64,000 bases of DNA from Mycogone perniciosa (Eukaryota > Ascomycota > Sordariomycetes > Hypocreales > Hypocreaceae). The stretch lies in contig JAOALB010000008.1 of NCBI GenBank assembly GCA_025331125.1, positions 1 to 64,000 of the forward strand, read 5' to 3'. The notes beneath the pieces were generated by a model. The model was not told the origin of the DNA, ran no database searches, and saw only the letters and a program-made list of their open reading frames with translations. Below are positions 37,401-49,953 of this stretch, piece by piece; the stretch's first letter is position 1, and every line of letters starts with the position of its first letter. The position numbers were made by a program, and so were the translations under genes.

Positions 37401-38223
37401 GCCTCAGCGGAGGAGCGCTGCACACTGCAGCAGTGAATCCGAATGTCAGGAAACCAACAACAGCCATGATGGCGAGGATAATGCTGATTAAGCCCATCTT
37501 TTCTCTCCATGCGCGGCGCTGGGCTCTCGTCGGCTTGCAGCATCCTAGAATGAAGTCGGGGCACCAGAAAGTAACAATGGCGCAGTAAACATTCCAGAAA
37601 CTCGGCGGCCTAATCTGGTCCTCGATGATCTTGCTCTTCCTCTTCGGGTTGCGCCTACTTTCCTTTCTGATTTTACCAGACGCTCGACGTTGAGTTTTCG
37701 CGTTAGCAGCGCTCTTCTCCTGCTCTCCGCTAACCTGTCGGGTTTCTGGTCCACGGGGAGGAGAATTGGTAGAGACACTTTCGTCCTGGGCATGGGAGCC
37801 TCCAGATCGGTCGGTGGATCCGGCCAGGTTCTCGAGCAGGGGATCGTTGCCTGTGGAGGAGGGCAGAACATTCATATTGGCCGCGTGGCGATGGTAGTGA
37901 TAGTTCCTGTGATCCCTGTCGATCCGGTTTCTCTCGGGTTTGATGAGACTTCTTTTGCGTGTAAATGGCTGGTCGGAGGGCCTTTGCGAGTGCTGGTTTT
38001 CGGTCGGCGACAGAGGCATGCTCTCTGTATTTACATTAGGGCTCGATATGGTCTCAGCGTAGGAAGAGACGGATTTCAAACGCTGATGATGTTCTGGCCC
38101 TGATGCTGCATCAAAACCGCCAGTCTCGATATCCATAGGACGTGTGCGCTGCGACGGCGAGTTGCGATAGCTAGTTCGCCGGCCGTAACTGGGACTAGCC
38201 CCAGGCCTCTCAGGTAGAGACAT
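34500..38223 (-). CDS. CHS4: Class IV chitin synthase (Chs3-type)
   Basis: Exons complement 34998-38223 and 34500-34933 give 1219 residues, within the usual class IV range. It polymerises N-acetylglucosamine from UDP-GlcNAc into chitin at the plasma membrane. N-terminal 200 residues are disordered and Arg/Ser-rich. Two membrane segments follow ([20 protein letters not shown] near 225), then a large outer region and a third segment near 500. The catalytic domain has VMVDADTK-like [13 protein letters not shown], then [30 protein letters not shown], the acceptor EDRYLT near 984 and QRRRWINST near 1020. C-terminal membrane helices and a tail ending [11 protein letters not shown] close the protein. 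There is no myosin-like or chitin synthase N-terminal domain, which excludes classes I-III, V and VII. The intron near the end sits within the helix following QRRRW. Its likely activator (Skt5 type) is the next gene upstream, divergent. Confidence 0.94.
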
Positions 38224-41200
38224 GGTTCTGGTGGGAAAGGCGTCAGCAACAGCAAATAGAAGTGATTTCGTCGCGATAGAGTGGTTTTTGGACGCAGTCC
38301 TGGGCGATAAACAACAGCTCCCTGCGCCGACGGCAATATGGCCGAGCGAGGCCGACGCCCAGGGGGTCAAAGAAGGGCTAAACAGTGAAAAACAACTGTG
38401 TGTGTAGGCGTCAAGGGAGCAGTCCAGGATGAAGGGCGAACAACCACTCCGTAGTGAACGCACAGTTCGGATGGGGATGCAACACTCACAGGCTCGGGTG
38501 TTGTCAGCGCAGCAAACAAAGCGCAATGTGGACAACAGGAGCTGCTTATTTTGGCAATGGCGGGTTGTTTGGGTGACGGACGATCTTCCTCAGCTGTGGC
38601 TAAAAACAGATGGTCCCGTAGCGTGTGGCCTCTCTGGTGGGGAAAAAATTACAGTGTCACCACACCACAGCAGACCCAGACTGGCTTGGCTTGGCTTGTC
38701 CTTTGTCCTTTCTGCCAGCAAATGATCGTCGATAATTGTTTTTCTCGGCACTCGAAGTCGCAGGAAGGACGAAAGAACGGTTTGGACGAGTTGTCGGGGT
38801 CGGCTGCAAACGATCGCTTCTTTTTTCACGGTGTTAAGGGCTCCCCGGGCAGAGAGAAAAAGCGAAAGATGACTCTGTACAACGAGCGACACGACCCGGC
38901 GGTACCGTTTCGGAGAGAGGAAAATTGGTATGAGAGCGATGGCAACGGCGTCGCGAGAGAAATTCCGCCTAGAGCATAGGTGAAATGACGAAGCAATGCG
39001 TACGAAGTATTACAGTAAGGAAAAAAGTATAACGAGAGACAAGATGGCGACACTGTCAGAGTCCTCTTCCCCAGAACTCGGAAGAGACTGGTTGGGTTCG
39101 AAGGAGAGTCGTCAGCAGGAGAGACAGCCAGGGAGGAAGAAAAGGGACTCGCCCTCCGCGCCCGTTCCTTGGTCGGGTGCGCGCCTCAGCCAAAATGCCG
39201 TTAGCGCCGTTAGCGTGCGCAGAGGGCAGACGTTCAGGCGGTCATGCCCGCCAACCCGCCCTAACCGAGTGGCATACAGCGCTATCCACCAGAGGTTCCC
39301 CGCATCTCCGTTGTACACTCAGCGTGGAGGGTACCTGTGCAATGCCTGGTCTCCAGCGGAAATAAGATGTGCTTCATTTAATAACGGTACATCTCCTGCA
39401 GTGCCTGTACGAATAATGTCGCGTCTCGTACTGCTGACAATTCGTGGAACAAGAAAACACTTCATTGGCTGCCATTTCCTAGAAACCTCTGTCTTTCAGC
39501 CGTTGAGACGCTACGATACGGCAGAGTTCGAACTGAACGGCAACATTGCTCTCCAAGTTATCGATCAATATCGCCGCATCAAAATAGACAAACTTTTCAA
39601 ACATTGGTCCGTCAACCCAACAAAGCAAGGAGAGTTCAGCTTCGTATACTGCGGAGCTCGAGGCTTCGGATTCTCTCAACTCATTTGCCCGGCTACCCTT
39701 TTGTTGTTCAACACAAAGGATACTTTCGAAGTGCCCCTTTTTGGCGAAGATACGATATTGAATATGTCGTCATGTGCGTATTGTGTTTGAACAGCCATGG
39801 CATTGGATTTATGATTTCTTTAATAATTTTGCTCTTCACCCTTAGAGCCACAGCTGTCGAGCAAACTGCTTTAACAAGTCTGACAAGGAGGAGTGTGAGG
39901 TATGATGCCTCGATCCCGCTGAGTGACGTTTCCCGAATGTCTCACCGGGCATCGCATGTCTTGACAGCTCAGCGCCTGATTACCTCGCACTGGCAGGGGC
40001 ACTGGCACGCAGGATATGGCAATACGCCTTTGACTACGAAGTACTTCCTACCTCGTAGGTATGTGCGGATCTGTGAGAACGTTACTGTTTCACGCCACAC
40101 CACTGTCTTTTCATCTGTTCATTTACCGGATCGCAGCATTGGCCTGGGTTGTTGGATCGCTCATTTAATCAGCTCTTCCCGGCACCTTCAACCGGAATTC
40201 TAAAAATGGGCAAACATCGGCAGCCAGTTGACGAGTTCATGACAACTTACGAAGTACAGATTTAACTCTTCTCTGCACTTCTATAGTCTACGAAGCATGA
40301 GGTAGTCGTGTGATTTCACTCAGCATGTCTTAGTGCTCGGATCATATACGAAGTATCAATGAACTCATAATATTCTGTGGCACTTTGCTGGTATGTATGT
40401 ATTTGAGATTAGGCGGGTCGTTGGATATATTACTCTTACCACAAGCTCGCCTCAAACGTGCAGCGGTCTGCCGCACTACCGCGTCTTCGAGCCATTGTAT
40501 TAATATTGCCAGACAGTTTTCATCATTGCTTTGTTTGGTACTATATATATACGAGCGAGCTCTCGTGTGCATACGTAGGTGGTGATGGCGTGATAAGGGC
40601 CGACAGACGAGGTTGGGAATATGTATGCATCTTCTTCTATCTGAGCCGTAGTAAACATGCAGGCGTATGCGTACTGCGTTCCTGAGAGCCTATTGTGTTG
40701 TCCTATGAGAATCCGCCCCACGTGGATGTTCTGGTTTCCATGCAGAGTTCCCCTCTTGCTTCACCGCTAGAGTCTCAAAGGTGAGATCGGCATATCCAAA
40801 GCACCTGCAATGCAAGCTGCATGGCGCACCCCCAAGGTTCACCAGGATGTAAACATATCCGATCCGCAAACGATGGACACCCCCGAGAAAGGCTAAAGAT
40901 CCACGAAATCAGAAATAAGTGAGCTGTCGTATTATTGACGCTCGCCGAATGTGCAGCATAAGAAGAAGTTTGTGATGTTTTGAGACTCCCTAAGTAAGTG
41001 ACTAACTGACTGTAGGGTAGGATATGATACCATTGGCAAGACACTGGCCCATCCGATGGGGCAGTGAATACGAAGTGCACGGATAAACGGGCCCGGCGTG
41101 ATGAATCTATACGGTGCTACTGGGAACTATTTCATGACTCGCAGTCTTCCATCGAACAAGCTGTGTCTTTAGCTGACTTTGTTGCAAATCAATCCCGTGA

Positions 41201-44200
41201 CGTATTGTAAGCCATCGCGAATATTTGCTGAACTGTCACAACCAGATTCCAGATCCGCCACCACTACCGTCGGCTCCGCGGATATTGATCGGCAGCTTGG
41301 CTATTCTTTCGTGTGGCTACTTCGTAAATATTAGTGTTAGTACGAGTATTCTCCTCGTACTCCATGATTCCATGATTGATAAACAAACCCTGTTTACCCC
41401 ACAACGTACGCGTGGTCACACTCCGGACCAAATATAACGAGGTAGAAATATGTACGAGTATGTATGTGAAATTTCAGCTGCCCGAAGTACATCACCCTGC
41501 AGATAGTAGTGATAAGGTTGATACTACTAGTTCCACCGGCAGATTAATCAACTCGGACGCGTGTTAAGCAAATGTGTTTCGTCGAAGGCGTTCTTAGGTT
41601 TATGCCCGTCATTTAGGACCCTGGAAAAACTGGCTTGCTTAGCGGCGCATTGCCCGACCCTAAACCCCCGGTGGATAAGGCCAAGAAGTCCAGCGAGCTG
41701 GAGGCGATTGTTGTTTGTGCATGCATTGCATTGGCATCAGCTGGCAGCATTCTCATGGACCGGGACCATCTGTCCCCGGAAGCCGCTGCTGACACAAAGG
41801 GGCCATGTCAAGTGCCAATGTTGAAAGGGACGGATGTGATATTGTCGAATACGGGGTTTTCGTACTACATGCAGTATGGAGTAGGGGTCCGTCGTACAAA
41901 AAGGATTAGAATTTGCCCTTCCAAGGGTTTCCGACCCCTATGATGTTATTCCTGACATCGGCCGAAAAAATGTGACCAAAAAAAAACTGAGGTGCGGGCG
42001 GGGACCATAAAAGGGAAACGAAACGATCCGTGGACGTGCCAAGACTCCCAACATGATTCAAAATACGAGGCTAGTTGGTGGCGCGCGGCAAAAAAAGGGG
42101 GTTCATACGGAGCGTGTTTCCATGCTTGGGAATCTTATTCTGCAAGATTACGACACCAAGTCTTCGTGCCTCGTATGTACTCCGTGCTTTTTGTGCAGAG
42201 CCGAGAGGACCAACTTGAATATTAGAAGAATGTACGAGAAGCTGTACGGTGGCGCAGACGATGGTCCATTCCATTCCAGATTATTGAGGTTCAGCCGCAT
42301 CATTACCACGGAGTATTATTGCTTTATGAGTTTTTTTCCCTTCCGAGAAATGAGCCGGAGCGCAGTAGTATTCTTAACTACCAGCACCGACCAGCGGAGA
42401 AGGGCCATTCTTCATCCCGGACTCCGCATCTACTTCGTAATACTACGAGTACGGAGCACTGAGGGAGAGAATTTGACTCCGTACAGAATTTCGACACTAA
42501 CGGCGCTTCACGAGGGGCTATTATTAGTTAGATCCCTTAGCATCGTGCCCTAATTTCAAAAAAGGATAGAAGGCAGGGATTGACAGCCAGGGCGATCTGC
42601 TCCTTGGCATTTATCCTTCAGGAGATTGACGAAAACTTTAGCGGGCAATAGGCCGGGTTCGTCGGATTGCGCAACGGGGTGGCTCCTCGCACTGCGTTAT
42701 GCCATCTGAAAGGAGCGCATTTCTGCGGCGTGTCCGTTGGATATGCCCATGCAGACACATGGGATGAGTTGTGAATGGGAGAGCCCGAGGACGGGGATCC
42801 TCCTCGTACCCAGCAGGCCCAGGCTGCATGGGCCAACCAACCAACCAACCATCGGAACGTTCATGTGCTGAGCGTAATTTTGGCTGGTCATGTCGCTATC
42901 TTGGGTCGATATGCTCCGTACGAGAGCTTACGAGTAGAGATCGAAAAGGTCAGATCTGTCTGGAGCTTTCGGTTAATCTGCTAGCATGAGCCGGCGCAAT
43001 CCCAAATTGGCAAGCTGCTTTGTCCATCAGTCGGCCGACAGCGGATTAAAATAGTTCATGCTGGGTAGGCTATGGATGGCGAACTGTGTACGGAGTACTC
43101 GTACGGAGCACGGAGTAAGTAGTACGTGCTTCCATCATCCCGGCTAGAAAAGGGAGGTGATACGGATGGCTTGTGGAGAGATACGACGAATTCGCTGCCA
43201 TAGGTTGGGAATCCGCTTGGCAAGTGGTAATGCAGTACGGACAACACGTTGCTCACGAGGCGTCCTTTATAGGTAGAATTGCGAGGAGGCGGAGTTACGG
43301 GCTTGCGTACATGCCTAATGTGCGGCCAACTCTGTTCCCAATGGGGTCGTGGATACATACGCTAGCTAGTATTAAACAGCTCGCAGTTGTTCAATGCGTA
43401 TTATTACTATTACTACTACTACTACTAGGTACTATAATAATATGATATGCCCTCCCACCCTTTCTTGTGTGAGCCAAAGAGCCGGCATTCCGGCAGCCGT
43501 CGGTCGCCCGCATCGTCCCAGATTCGGATTTGAGGATGTGATGTATCTCATATGTACGATTTACGGGTCTTGTACGAAGCAGTGATCCGTCCGGACGGAG
43601 CACCTTGTGTCCTTGTGTAACACAGAAGGGAGAGGGAATCCCCAGTCTGCCAGCCAGCAGCATAACCCAACCCCGGGCTCGACGGGCAAGCGAATATCAA
43701 CAAAAGCCAGGGCCAGGCTGCTGTTGCGGCTGCGACTTATGAGTACTTCGTACATACATCAAGTTGACGTGTTGTGTTGGGTTGCTGCGGCCAGCTTGAG
43801 CTTGAGCTCCTCCGTATTATTAGACTTGCGCATCGGCTGAGCCCATTGAGCCACCGTGTAATTATGAATGAATTCGTTCTCCCACGTCTCTTTGATAATC
43901 AATAGTGACTCAACCCCCAATCCCTAATGGGTTCAGAACAAACACAAATTAGATTAAACAAAGGAACCTTGGGAGCTTTGTCTTCAGGCACCATTGCTTG
44001 TGCCACCACCAATATTGCATTATTCTCCCTCCCTGATGAGCGATGACGATGATGAGGCTCCCTCCCATTCTCCACTGCCCAGCCTCCACCGCCTGTGTGC
44101 CAGCCCTCAGAGGGCTGAGAATCGATGGTGCATTGGCGCGGGCTTTTTTGGAGGGTCCCTGAACGTTGACAGCGTCCGTTGCGATTCGCTCCGTTAGCAC

Positions 44201-44888
44201 CCTTAGAGGCACGCTAGGCGCTCCGTAAATGGCGTTGCGCAGAAGCAAGACACACCGACTCCAGTAAAGACAGCCGCCGCCGCCCACTACTCACTAACCT
44301 GCCTGCCTGTCCTGTCTGCCACCACTACCTGAGGTACTCACTGCTCGTACTCAGGCAGGCATTGCTCCGTTTTCCTGTCCGTTGCATGCCCTGGAAATTT
44401 CTCCCCTCTCAACCGAGCATCGTAATTTTTCTTTTGCCTCCCCAGCCAGCTTTTCTTTCTTCTCTGCCGCTGCCGCTGCTGCTGCTGGTGGTCTAATCGC
44501 TATCGTTACCATTTCCCGGGCCCTGCTTTGCTTCGTGTGTTGTCGCATTCCACACGGGGGGTAACTCTCAGGGTTTCGTCATCCAGCCACAACCAGTCGT
44601 TCGCTTCCTCCACTACTCCGTGGGCCGCCGGCACCACCGACTTTCCAACTCAAAGGCACTTTAAGAGAGCCCTTCTTGCTTCGAAATTCTCTCGAGGCGA
44701 CTGGAACCATACCCAGAAGACGGCGAGCCGAACGGACGAACGGACGATATTGCTAGCCATCAACCGACTTTAATAATACTTTGCATTCGAATCGAGGATC
44801 AGCCGTAGCCTCTCCACCACAATATCCACACTCACCCCTCGGCGACAGGAGACGACGAGAGCTGTTCGACGTCCCGGCCTCCGAAACA
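38224..44888. other. Gene-free 6.7 kb between chitin synthase and Skt5-type genes
   Basis: No ORF here has recognisable domains or consistent exon structure. The longest is 264 codons at 38996-39790. The region has simple repeats (CCAA run near 42834-42852, ACT/ACTATT run at 43398-43436) and numerous dispersed-motif copies near 40240, 41340, 42177, 42433, 43088-43120 and 43743. The last 300 bp are C/T-rich promoter of the Skt5-type gene. Confidence 0.5.
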
Positions 44889-47305
44889 ATGGCCGCAGTC
44901 AGCACCTCGCCGCCTCCCATCTCAAATTCGCCCAGCTCTCCCGGCCCACGAGACCCGTCTTCTATAGACCAGAGTTTATCGCCGGGTAGGAAACTCGGCG
45001 CTGTAACGGCTCGTAAGCCCGTCCCGCTTTCGAATGTCCCGGCAAACTCTACGACGACAGCGAGGTTTCGGGACGCCCCGGTGTCTCCTGCTCGGGTAAA
45101 CTTTCAGCAGCAGGAGAGTTGGGCCCAGCCATCCAATGCCGATGTTCAAAATGCACAACCACCTGTCCTCGAACTCGATTTCGGGGACAGCACTGGCGAT
45201 CAAGAGTCTTCATGGCCATTGGAAACCTCTTTTCTTCCCAGCTCTGGCAGTCCCAACGCCCGCGCCCCTCGCCCACAACTCCCCGTTGCCGAGAACTCAC
45301 GGCTTCCGCAACCGCAGCCTGATAATTCTAGCCCCACCACCTTCACGGCGAATATCGACCATGTCCAGCCTGATTACAAACCCCCACCCGTACCTGTGAC
45401 TGCGTCTGAACGAGTTGACCCGAGTGTCATGAGTCCTCAGGAGCGTGTACGAAGACAAGATGCGTATCGTAACAGCCGTGAGTCGGACGAAACCAGCAAT
45501 TCCCAGCAACCTGCCTCCGTCAAATCCTCAGCGACCACCAGCGCAAGCTCCCTCTCCGGCATAAACGAAAACTTGGAATGCCAGTCCGATGGCGACTCTC
45601 CCGACAGCTCTATCATCGAGGGGCACCTGCCCCGGGGCGAGCCAATTCCCCAATTCCAATATCACCACCAGCGAGAATACCCGCAGCGGGTGGACAGCGT
45701 TCCTAGCGATGGAGTCCGAACGCCATCAAATCCCGACCTGACCAACAGCACTGAGAACATTCGGCGTCACTTGACTCCTACATCCAACTACCTCAGGAGA
45801 AGCTCTCTGCCGCGCCCCCAGTCCTCCTACTCTGCCTTCTCCGAGGGCCCGCGAGGGCGGTCTCCTGGCTTGATGCCCGGTGGCTCACACATGCGCGCTC
45901 CGTCAGTCCAGTCACGGAAATCTCCTGATGTTCGCCCGTCATCCTACGCCGAGCTTCTCAATGTCCCGTACCCCCAGCAAGCCCCGGCACCGATTGTCAT
46001 GGACAACACGCTTCTCCGAAATGCCGTGGGCAACAATGCATCGCTGCTCAGTGCACAGAAGACATTAGAGATGTATCGCCAAAATGTAAAAAAAACCAGC
46101 GACTTTTCTATCCAATATTCCTTTGCTGTGTTCCTCATTTCCATTGCCCAGGAGCAAGGGCTAGACGTTTCAGATCCTAAGGGTAGGAAAACAAGTCCGC
46201 AGCCACTTCGGGACCTGGACAGCCCCATTGTCGAGGCTACGGTAGCTAGTCCTCACGAGTTGCTTCGTGAAGCTCGTCAACTTCTGCAGCGATTGGCAAA
46301 CGGTGGCTATCCGTTTGCACAATACTATCTTGCAGATGGCTTTGCTTCTGGTTTGTTCAACAAGGGAAAGGAAGACTACAACCAGGCCTTCCCTCTGTTT
46401 GTTCTTGCTGCCAAGCATGGGCATGCTGAGTCTGGGTACCGGACAGCTCTCTGCTATGAGTTCGGTTGGGGCTGCCGTAAGGATCCGGCTAAGGCGGTGC
46501 AGTTCCTGCGCAGTGCGGCCTCCAAAAGACACCCGGGAGCCATGACTCGTCTCGGTAAAGCATGCCTATCGGGTGATCTGGGCGAGAAGAGATACAAGGA
46601 AGGTATCAAGTGGATGAAGCTTGCTACAGAGGCTGCCGATTCGCAGTACAATGCTGCCCCTTATCAGCTAGGATGCTTGTATGAGACCGGTTATGGTGAA
46701 GATATCTTCCGTGACCCAAGCTATGCGGCGGAGCTATTTACCCAGGCGGCAGACCTTGGCCATCCAGAGGCCAATTATCGCATGGGTGACGCCTATGAGC
46801 ATGGACATCTCAACTGCCCACGAGATCCGGCTCTCAGTGTTCATTTCTATACTGGTGCCGCGGAGCGCGGACATGCAGGTGCGATGATGGGGCTGTGTGC
46901 GTGGTATATGGTTGGAGCATCACCGATGCTGGAGAAAGATGAGGAAGAAGCCTACGAGTGGGCACGACGGTCTGCGGAGTTGGGTAAGTTGTCAGCAATT
47001 TACGGGCTGTTGCCGTGGCGGTTTGAGGTATGCAACTAACCATCTCATTTCTTCTAGGCTTCGTCAAGGCACAATACGCAGTTGGATACTTCACTGAAAT
47101 GGGCATTGGCTGCCGACGTGATATCCTGGAGGCCAACGTGTGGTACGTGAAGGCCGCAGACGCCGGCGATGAGAGAGCCAAGCAGCGGTTGTCCATTATT
47201 CAAGCTGCTATCAGCGGACAAGGGGCGGCCATGGAGGTTGCCCCTGCACGAAACGGCAAAATCACCAAGGGGGCTAGGGACGACAAAGATTGCGTTGTCA
47301 TGTGA
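44889..47305 (+). CDS. SKT5: Skt5/Chs4-type chitin synthase activator, Sel1 repeats, CaaX end
   Basis: Exons 44889-46983 and 47058-47305 give 780 residues. The first ATG is MAAVSTSPPP; the frame is open for 36 codons upstream but has no ATG. The first 380 residues are Pro/Ser-rich and disordered. A conserved block follows (TLEMYRQNVKKTSDFSIQYSFAVFLI), then Sel1 repeats from about 458 to 730 (FAQYYLADGFASGLF, ESGYRTALCYEFGWG, PYQLGCLYETGYGEDIF, YAVGYFTEMGIGC). The protein ends DKDCVVM*, a perfect CaaX box, so farnesylation is expected, as in yeast Skt5, which recruits and activates Chs3 at the bud neck. The gene's nearest upstream neighbour is a Chs3-type chitin synthase, the known partner of this family. 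Confidence 0.92.
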
Positions 47306-47492
47306 AGCGATTCGCTGAGCCAGATGATTCAACAGTCAAACACAGAAGGATGGCTCTGGTGGCCGTGGTACGACTAATACGAGCAAGCGAATTTTGGATA
47401 TTCCATATGACCTATATGCCAGGTCTGGGGATATTACAGGAGAGCATGCTTCAAGATTATTCATTAATTTTTGGCATAGCCGCATTGTTGAG

Positions 47493-47517
47493 CCCCCAAA
47501 GCTTCATTTTTTGGGGG
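47493..47517 (+). other. Perfect 8-bp hairpin in the SKT5-like 3' region
   Basis: CCCCCAAA and TTTGGGGG flank a 9-nt loop, about 190 nt after the stop. It could be part of the 3' UTR. A role in RNA stability or processing is only a guess. Confidence 0.55.
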
Positions 47518-48317
47518 TTTGCATTCTCATGAGTTATGGTTGGCTTTGTGCAATTTTGTTCTTTGGGTTGATGGAATGGTTTAGAGTGTCAAGAGATGAT
47601 GGATGAAGGAGAAGTGGGAGTTGCTATCCCACCTTTTGTCGTGGAAAAAAAGTTGCTACAGCAAGCACCCAAGCATTTTGTTTTCTCGGCCGTCTTCATG
47701 AACGAGACGGATCCTCTCTCTTGGTTTTATAACGTCTTTTTTGAGGGCAGCCACCTAATACACTGCACCTTCTTTTGCATGCGTTAGGTGGAACGTTGGG
47801 ATGGAATGAAGCACTTTCGTCTTCCCCCTTTCTTATGCTGACAGAGGCGTTGTGGAGTTGCATGCGTCCCTATAGCTTGGATATAAGTTAAGGCGAGAGT
47901 AGTAATAACCTGTCACGAGCAGGAGCATATCTCTGTGACGTTGTCTTGGCTTGGTATACAGAGTGAATGTATGTTGTGATTGGTGGATGCTCTCTTTGAT
48001 ATGGGCAATATATATATCTTGCAACAAACATCTCACGCAGCCCACATTGACCCAGACCAGAACTTTGACCTCGCCCTTGCCCTCTATCTGCGCTTTCGCA
48101 GACTCACTCACGGCCTCCTTTGGTGTCTCCGATGGCCTATAGACTTGGAACAGGCCTTTTGCTTAACAGAGTGGATCATGTCCCTACCAGCTCACCTAAG
48201 CCATTTACACATGAGCATCGATCCTAGGGTTTCGATACTTAGAAAAACCATAATCAACGCAATCAAAAAGACAGAATCTAGTCCCATTTGAACTTCCTCA
48301 GGTTGTCTTGTATCAAG

Positions 48318-48405
48318 CGCTGTACCAGCCTGCACAGGTGAAGTGTACACACCCCAGCGATTGCAGCTGATAGTGTGGCATATATTTGCTGTGTGTCACG
48401 TTGCT
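48318..48405 (+). repeat. Dispersed repeat, copy 1
   Basis: The core GTGAAGTGTACAC followed by CAGCGATTGCAGCTGATAGTG matches the reverse complement of 61930-62035 with few differences. The two copies bracket the transposon-rich zone in inverted orientation. Confidence 0.55.
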
Positions 48406-48828
48406 CTGATTCTTGTCGTTATCAGCAACGCTCTGTTCGTATGCGTAATATCAATATCTTCAGTGATGTGTCATCTTCCACCGTTAAGGCCTTTGATGGA
48501 TCGTACTATCGTTCGTATGTGTCTTCAGATCATGTTTCTGCCTAGCCGAACGAGGGCTTCCATTACCATTTGCTTGTTGGACTCTATCACGATTACCAAG
48601 GAATTGAAAAGGACCTCGTGTCCCACTCTGGCAAAGTAAAGTCGAGGAATATAATTCCCATTGATTTGCCATCCTGCTGTATTGGACCTATTATATCGAT
48701 ATTAGCACATCAATGAAGTCAAGCATGACTACCAAGTTTATCAATATAATTTAATTTAACAAAGATAATAGAAATTATAAAGTATATAACGGCAATTAAA
48801 AAAAGGGTTAAGTATTATCAATTGACTG

Positions 48829-49526
48829 GTATAACAGGCGTCTGTTATATATTAATGTAAGGCGCAATGCCAGCACGAAGGACATTGAACAATCATTTGC
48901 TAGTTTGGTGTAGCTGGTGAATGGTCCATTGTCTAGGATTAGACCCCGTAAATGTCAGGATATACATATACTACCAATATCGGAACTCTGCTGTATATAA
49001 AACTGTAATAGGGGTTAAAAGGGGGGCTAATCCTAAACGATAGACTATTCCACCGGCTGCTAGTTTGTTGAGGGGGAAATGGCACACACAAACACACACG
49101 AAGACTAGTATCGAGCGCGGTTCCCGCGCTGCTGATAGGACCACGAAGCCGTAATCGCATGATTTGATATCCAGAAGACACTGCGGATCATTTGATCATG
49201 ATGCCGGCGACCAGAAGCAACCAACAGTCGCCTTTCTATGCCTCGGTCGCAGCAACAGCCACAGCTGGGGTCATATAATGAAGAGGGAGGAAGGTTGCCT
49301 TGTATTAAACTCAGTCTACCTGTTTATCTTTTATACCTATAGATCTCCCTAATGTAGTAGCTACCAAGCTAGGCAGTCCATTCTTCTCTCGGGTAAGCAG
49401 GGGAAAAGAAATGCAAGTGCATTGGGCCCGTCAGTTACCCCCGACAAGCTGGCAAAAGATCCGTCAATGTCAGCACTTCGGGCTGGCATTTCCCCTTGCA
49501 CTAATATATAACAGACACCTGTTACA
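48829..49526. mobile_element. Inverted-repeat DNA element of about 0.7 kb
   Basis: Arms of about 60 bp at 48829-48888 and 49464-49526 are inverted copies of each other. Shared blocks include TCAATGTC, GCTGGCATT and TAATATATAACAGACGCCTGTTA (one arm has A for G). Each arm also contains an internal near-palindrome (TAACAGGCGTCTGTTA). No transposase lies between the arms, so this would be a non-autonomous element. Exact ends and target duplication are not resolved. Confidence 0.55.
48911..49058. repeat. Nested foldback with 32-bp arms
   Basis: Arms 48911-48942 and 49027-49058 are inverted copies sharing CTAGGATTAG / CTAATCCTAA-type ends and the GGTGAATGGTCCATTG-like core. It lies wholly inside the larger inverted-repeat element. 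Confidence 0.5.
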
Positions 49527-49684
49527 GAAACAGCAATTGTATAAGCATTGTTTTCTTAAATTGGGTCAGGTAATTCCATAGTAGTAAATTTCTTAGCGCG
49601 GAGTCTATTAACCTTGCAAAACGGAATTATATAACTCTTAATTTGGAGTCTTAGGATATAAAAAATCAAAGACATTAAACTTAG

Positions 49685-49953
49685 TGTGACGGAACGCGGC
49701 ACAGCTATGTGGATTATAGAGAGATAGGAAATGAAGCTTGATTCTATGAAAAGAGAATATGCCGTAATGGTATCTAATCTATATATGTGTATAGGTAAAG
49801 GTAGGAAAGGTAAAGGTGGGAAAAGGAAAAGGAAACGCTATAAGCATCGATATCGCCTTACATATAGCTTACGCGATATATATGTCAGCAAATCACCCTG
49901 GTTAGTGCGCCTTAGCGTTTACCAGCGTGATATGTCTAGTCCTCACTCCAATA
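49685..49953 (+). mobile_element. Solo LTR (family A), decayed copy
   Basis: Starts TGTGACGGAACGCGGCACAG and resembles the intact copy at 52209-52469 for most of its length (shared TATGTGGA, GAAGCTTGATTCTATG, GCCGTAATGG). It ends CTCCAATA where the other ends CA. Flanks are CTTAG and CTTAA, an approximate 5-bp duplication. Differences are mostly transitions. Confidence 0.65.

Larger units (their letters stand above)
47306..48799. other. 3' region of SKT5-like gene, then sequence without genes
   Basis: No gene seen. Contains two hairpins: a perfect 8-bp stem, CCCCCAAA (47493-47500) with TTTGGGGG (47510-47517), and CCACCTAA (47751-47758) with TTAGGTGG (47784-47791). A segment at about 48318-48405 resembles, in inverted orientation, a segment at 61930-62035. 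Confidence 0.5.

Noticed and set aside
38996..39790. 264-codon plus-strand ORF between chitin synthase and Skt5-type gene
   Set aside because: No known domain, no intron logic, and it overlaps promoter-like DNA. The length can arise by chance at this composition. It would be revived by a transcript or an orthologue.
44781..44888. Longer start for the Skt5-type gene
   Set aside because: The open frame begins with TTG, not ATG; the first ATG is at 44889.
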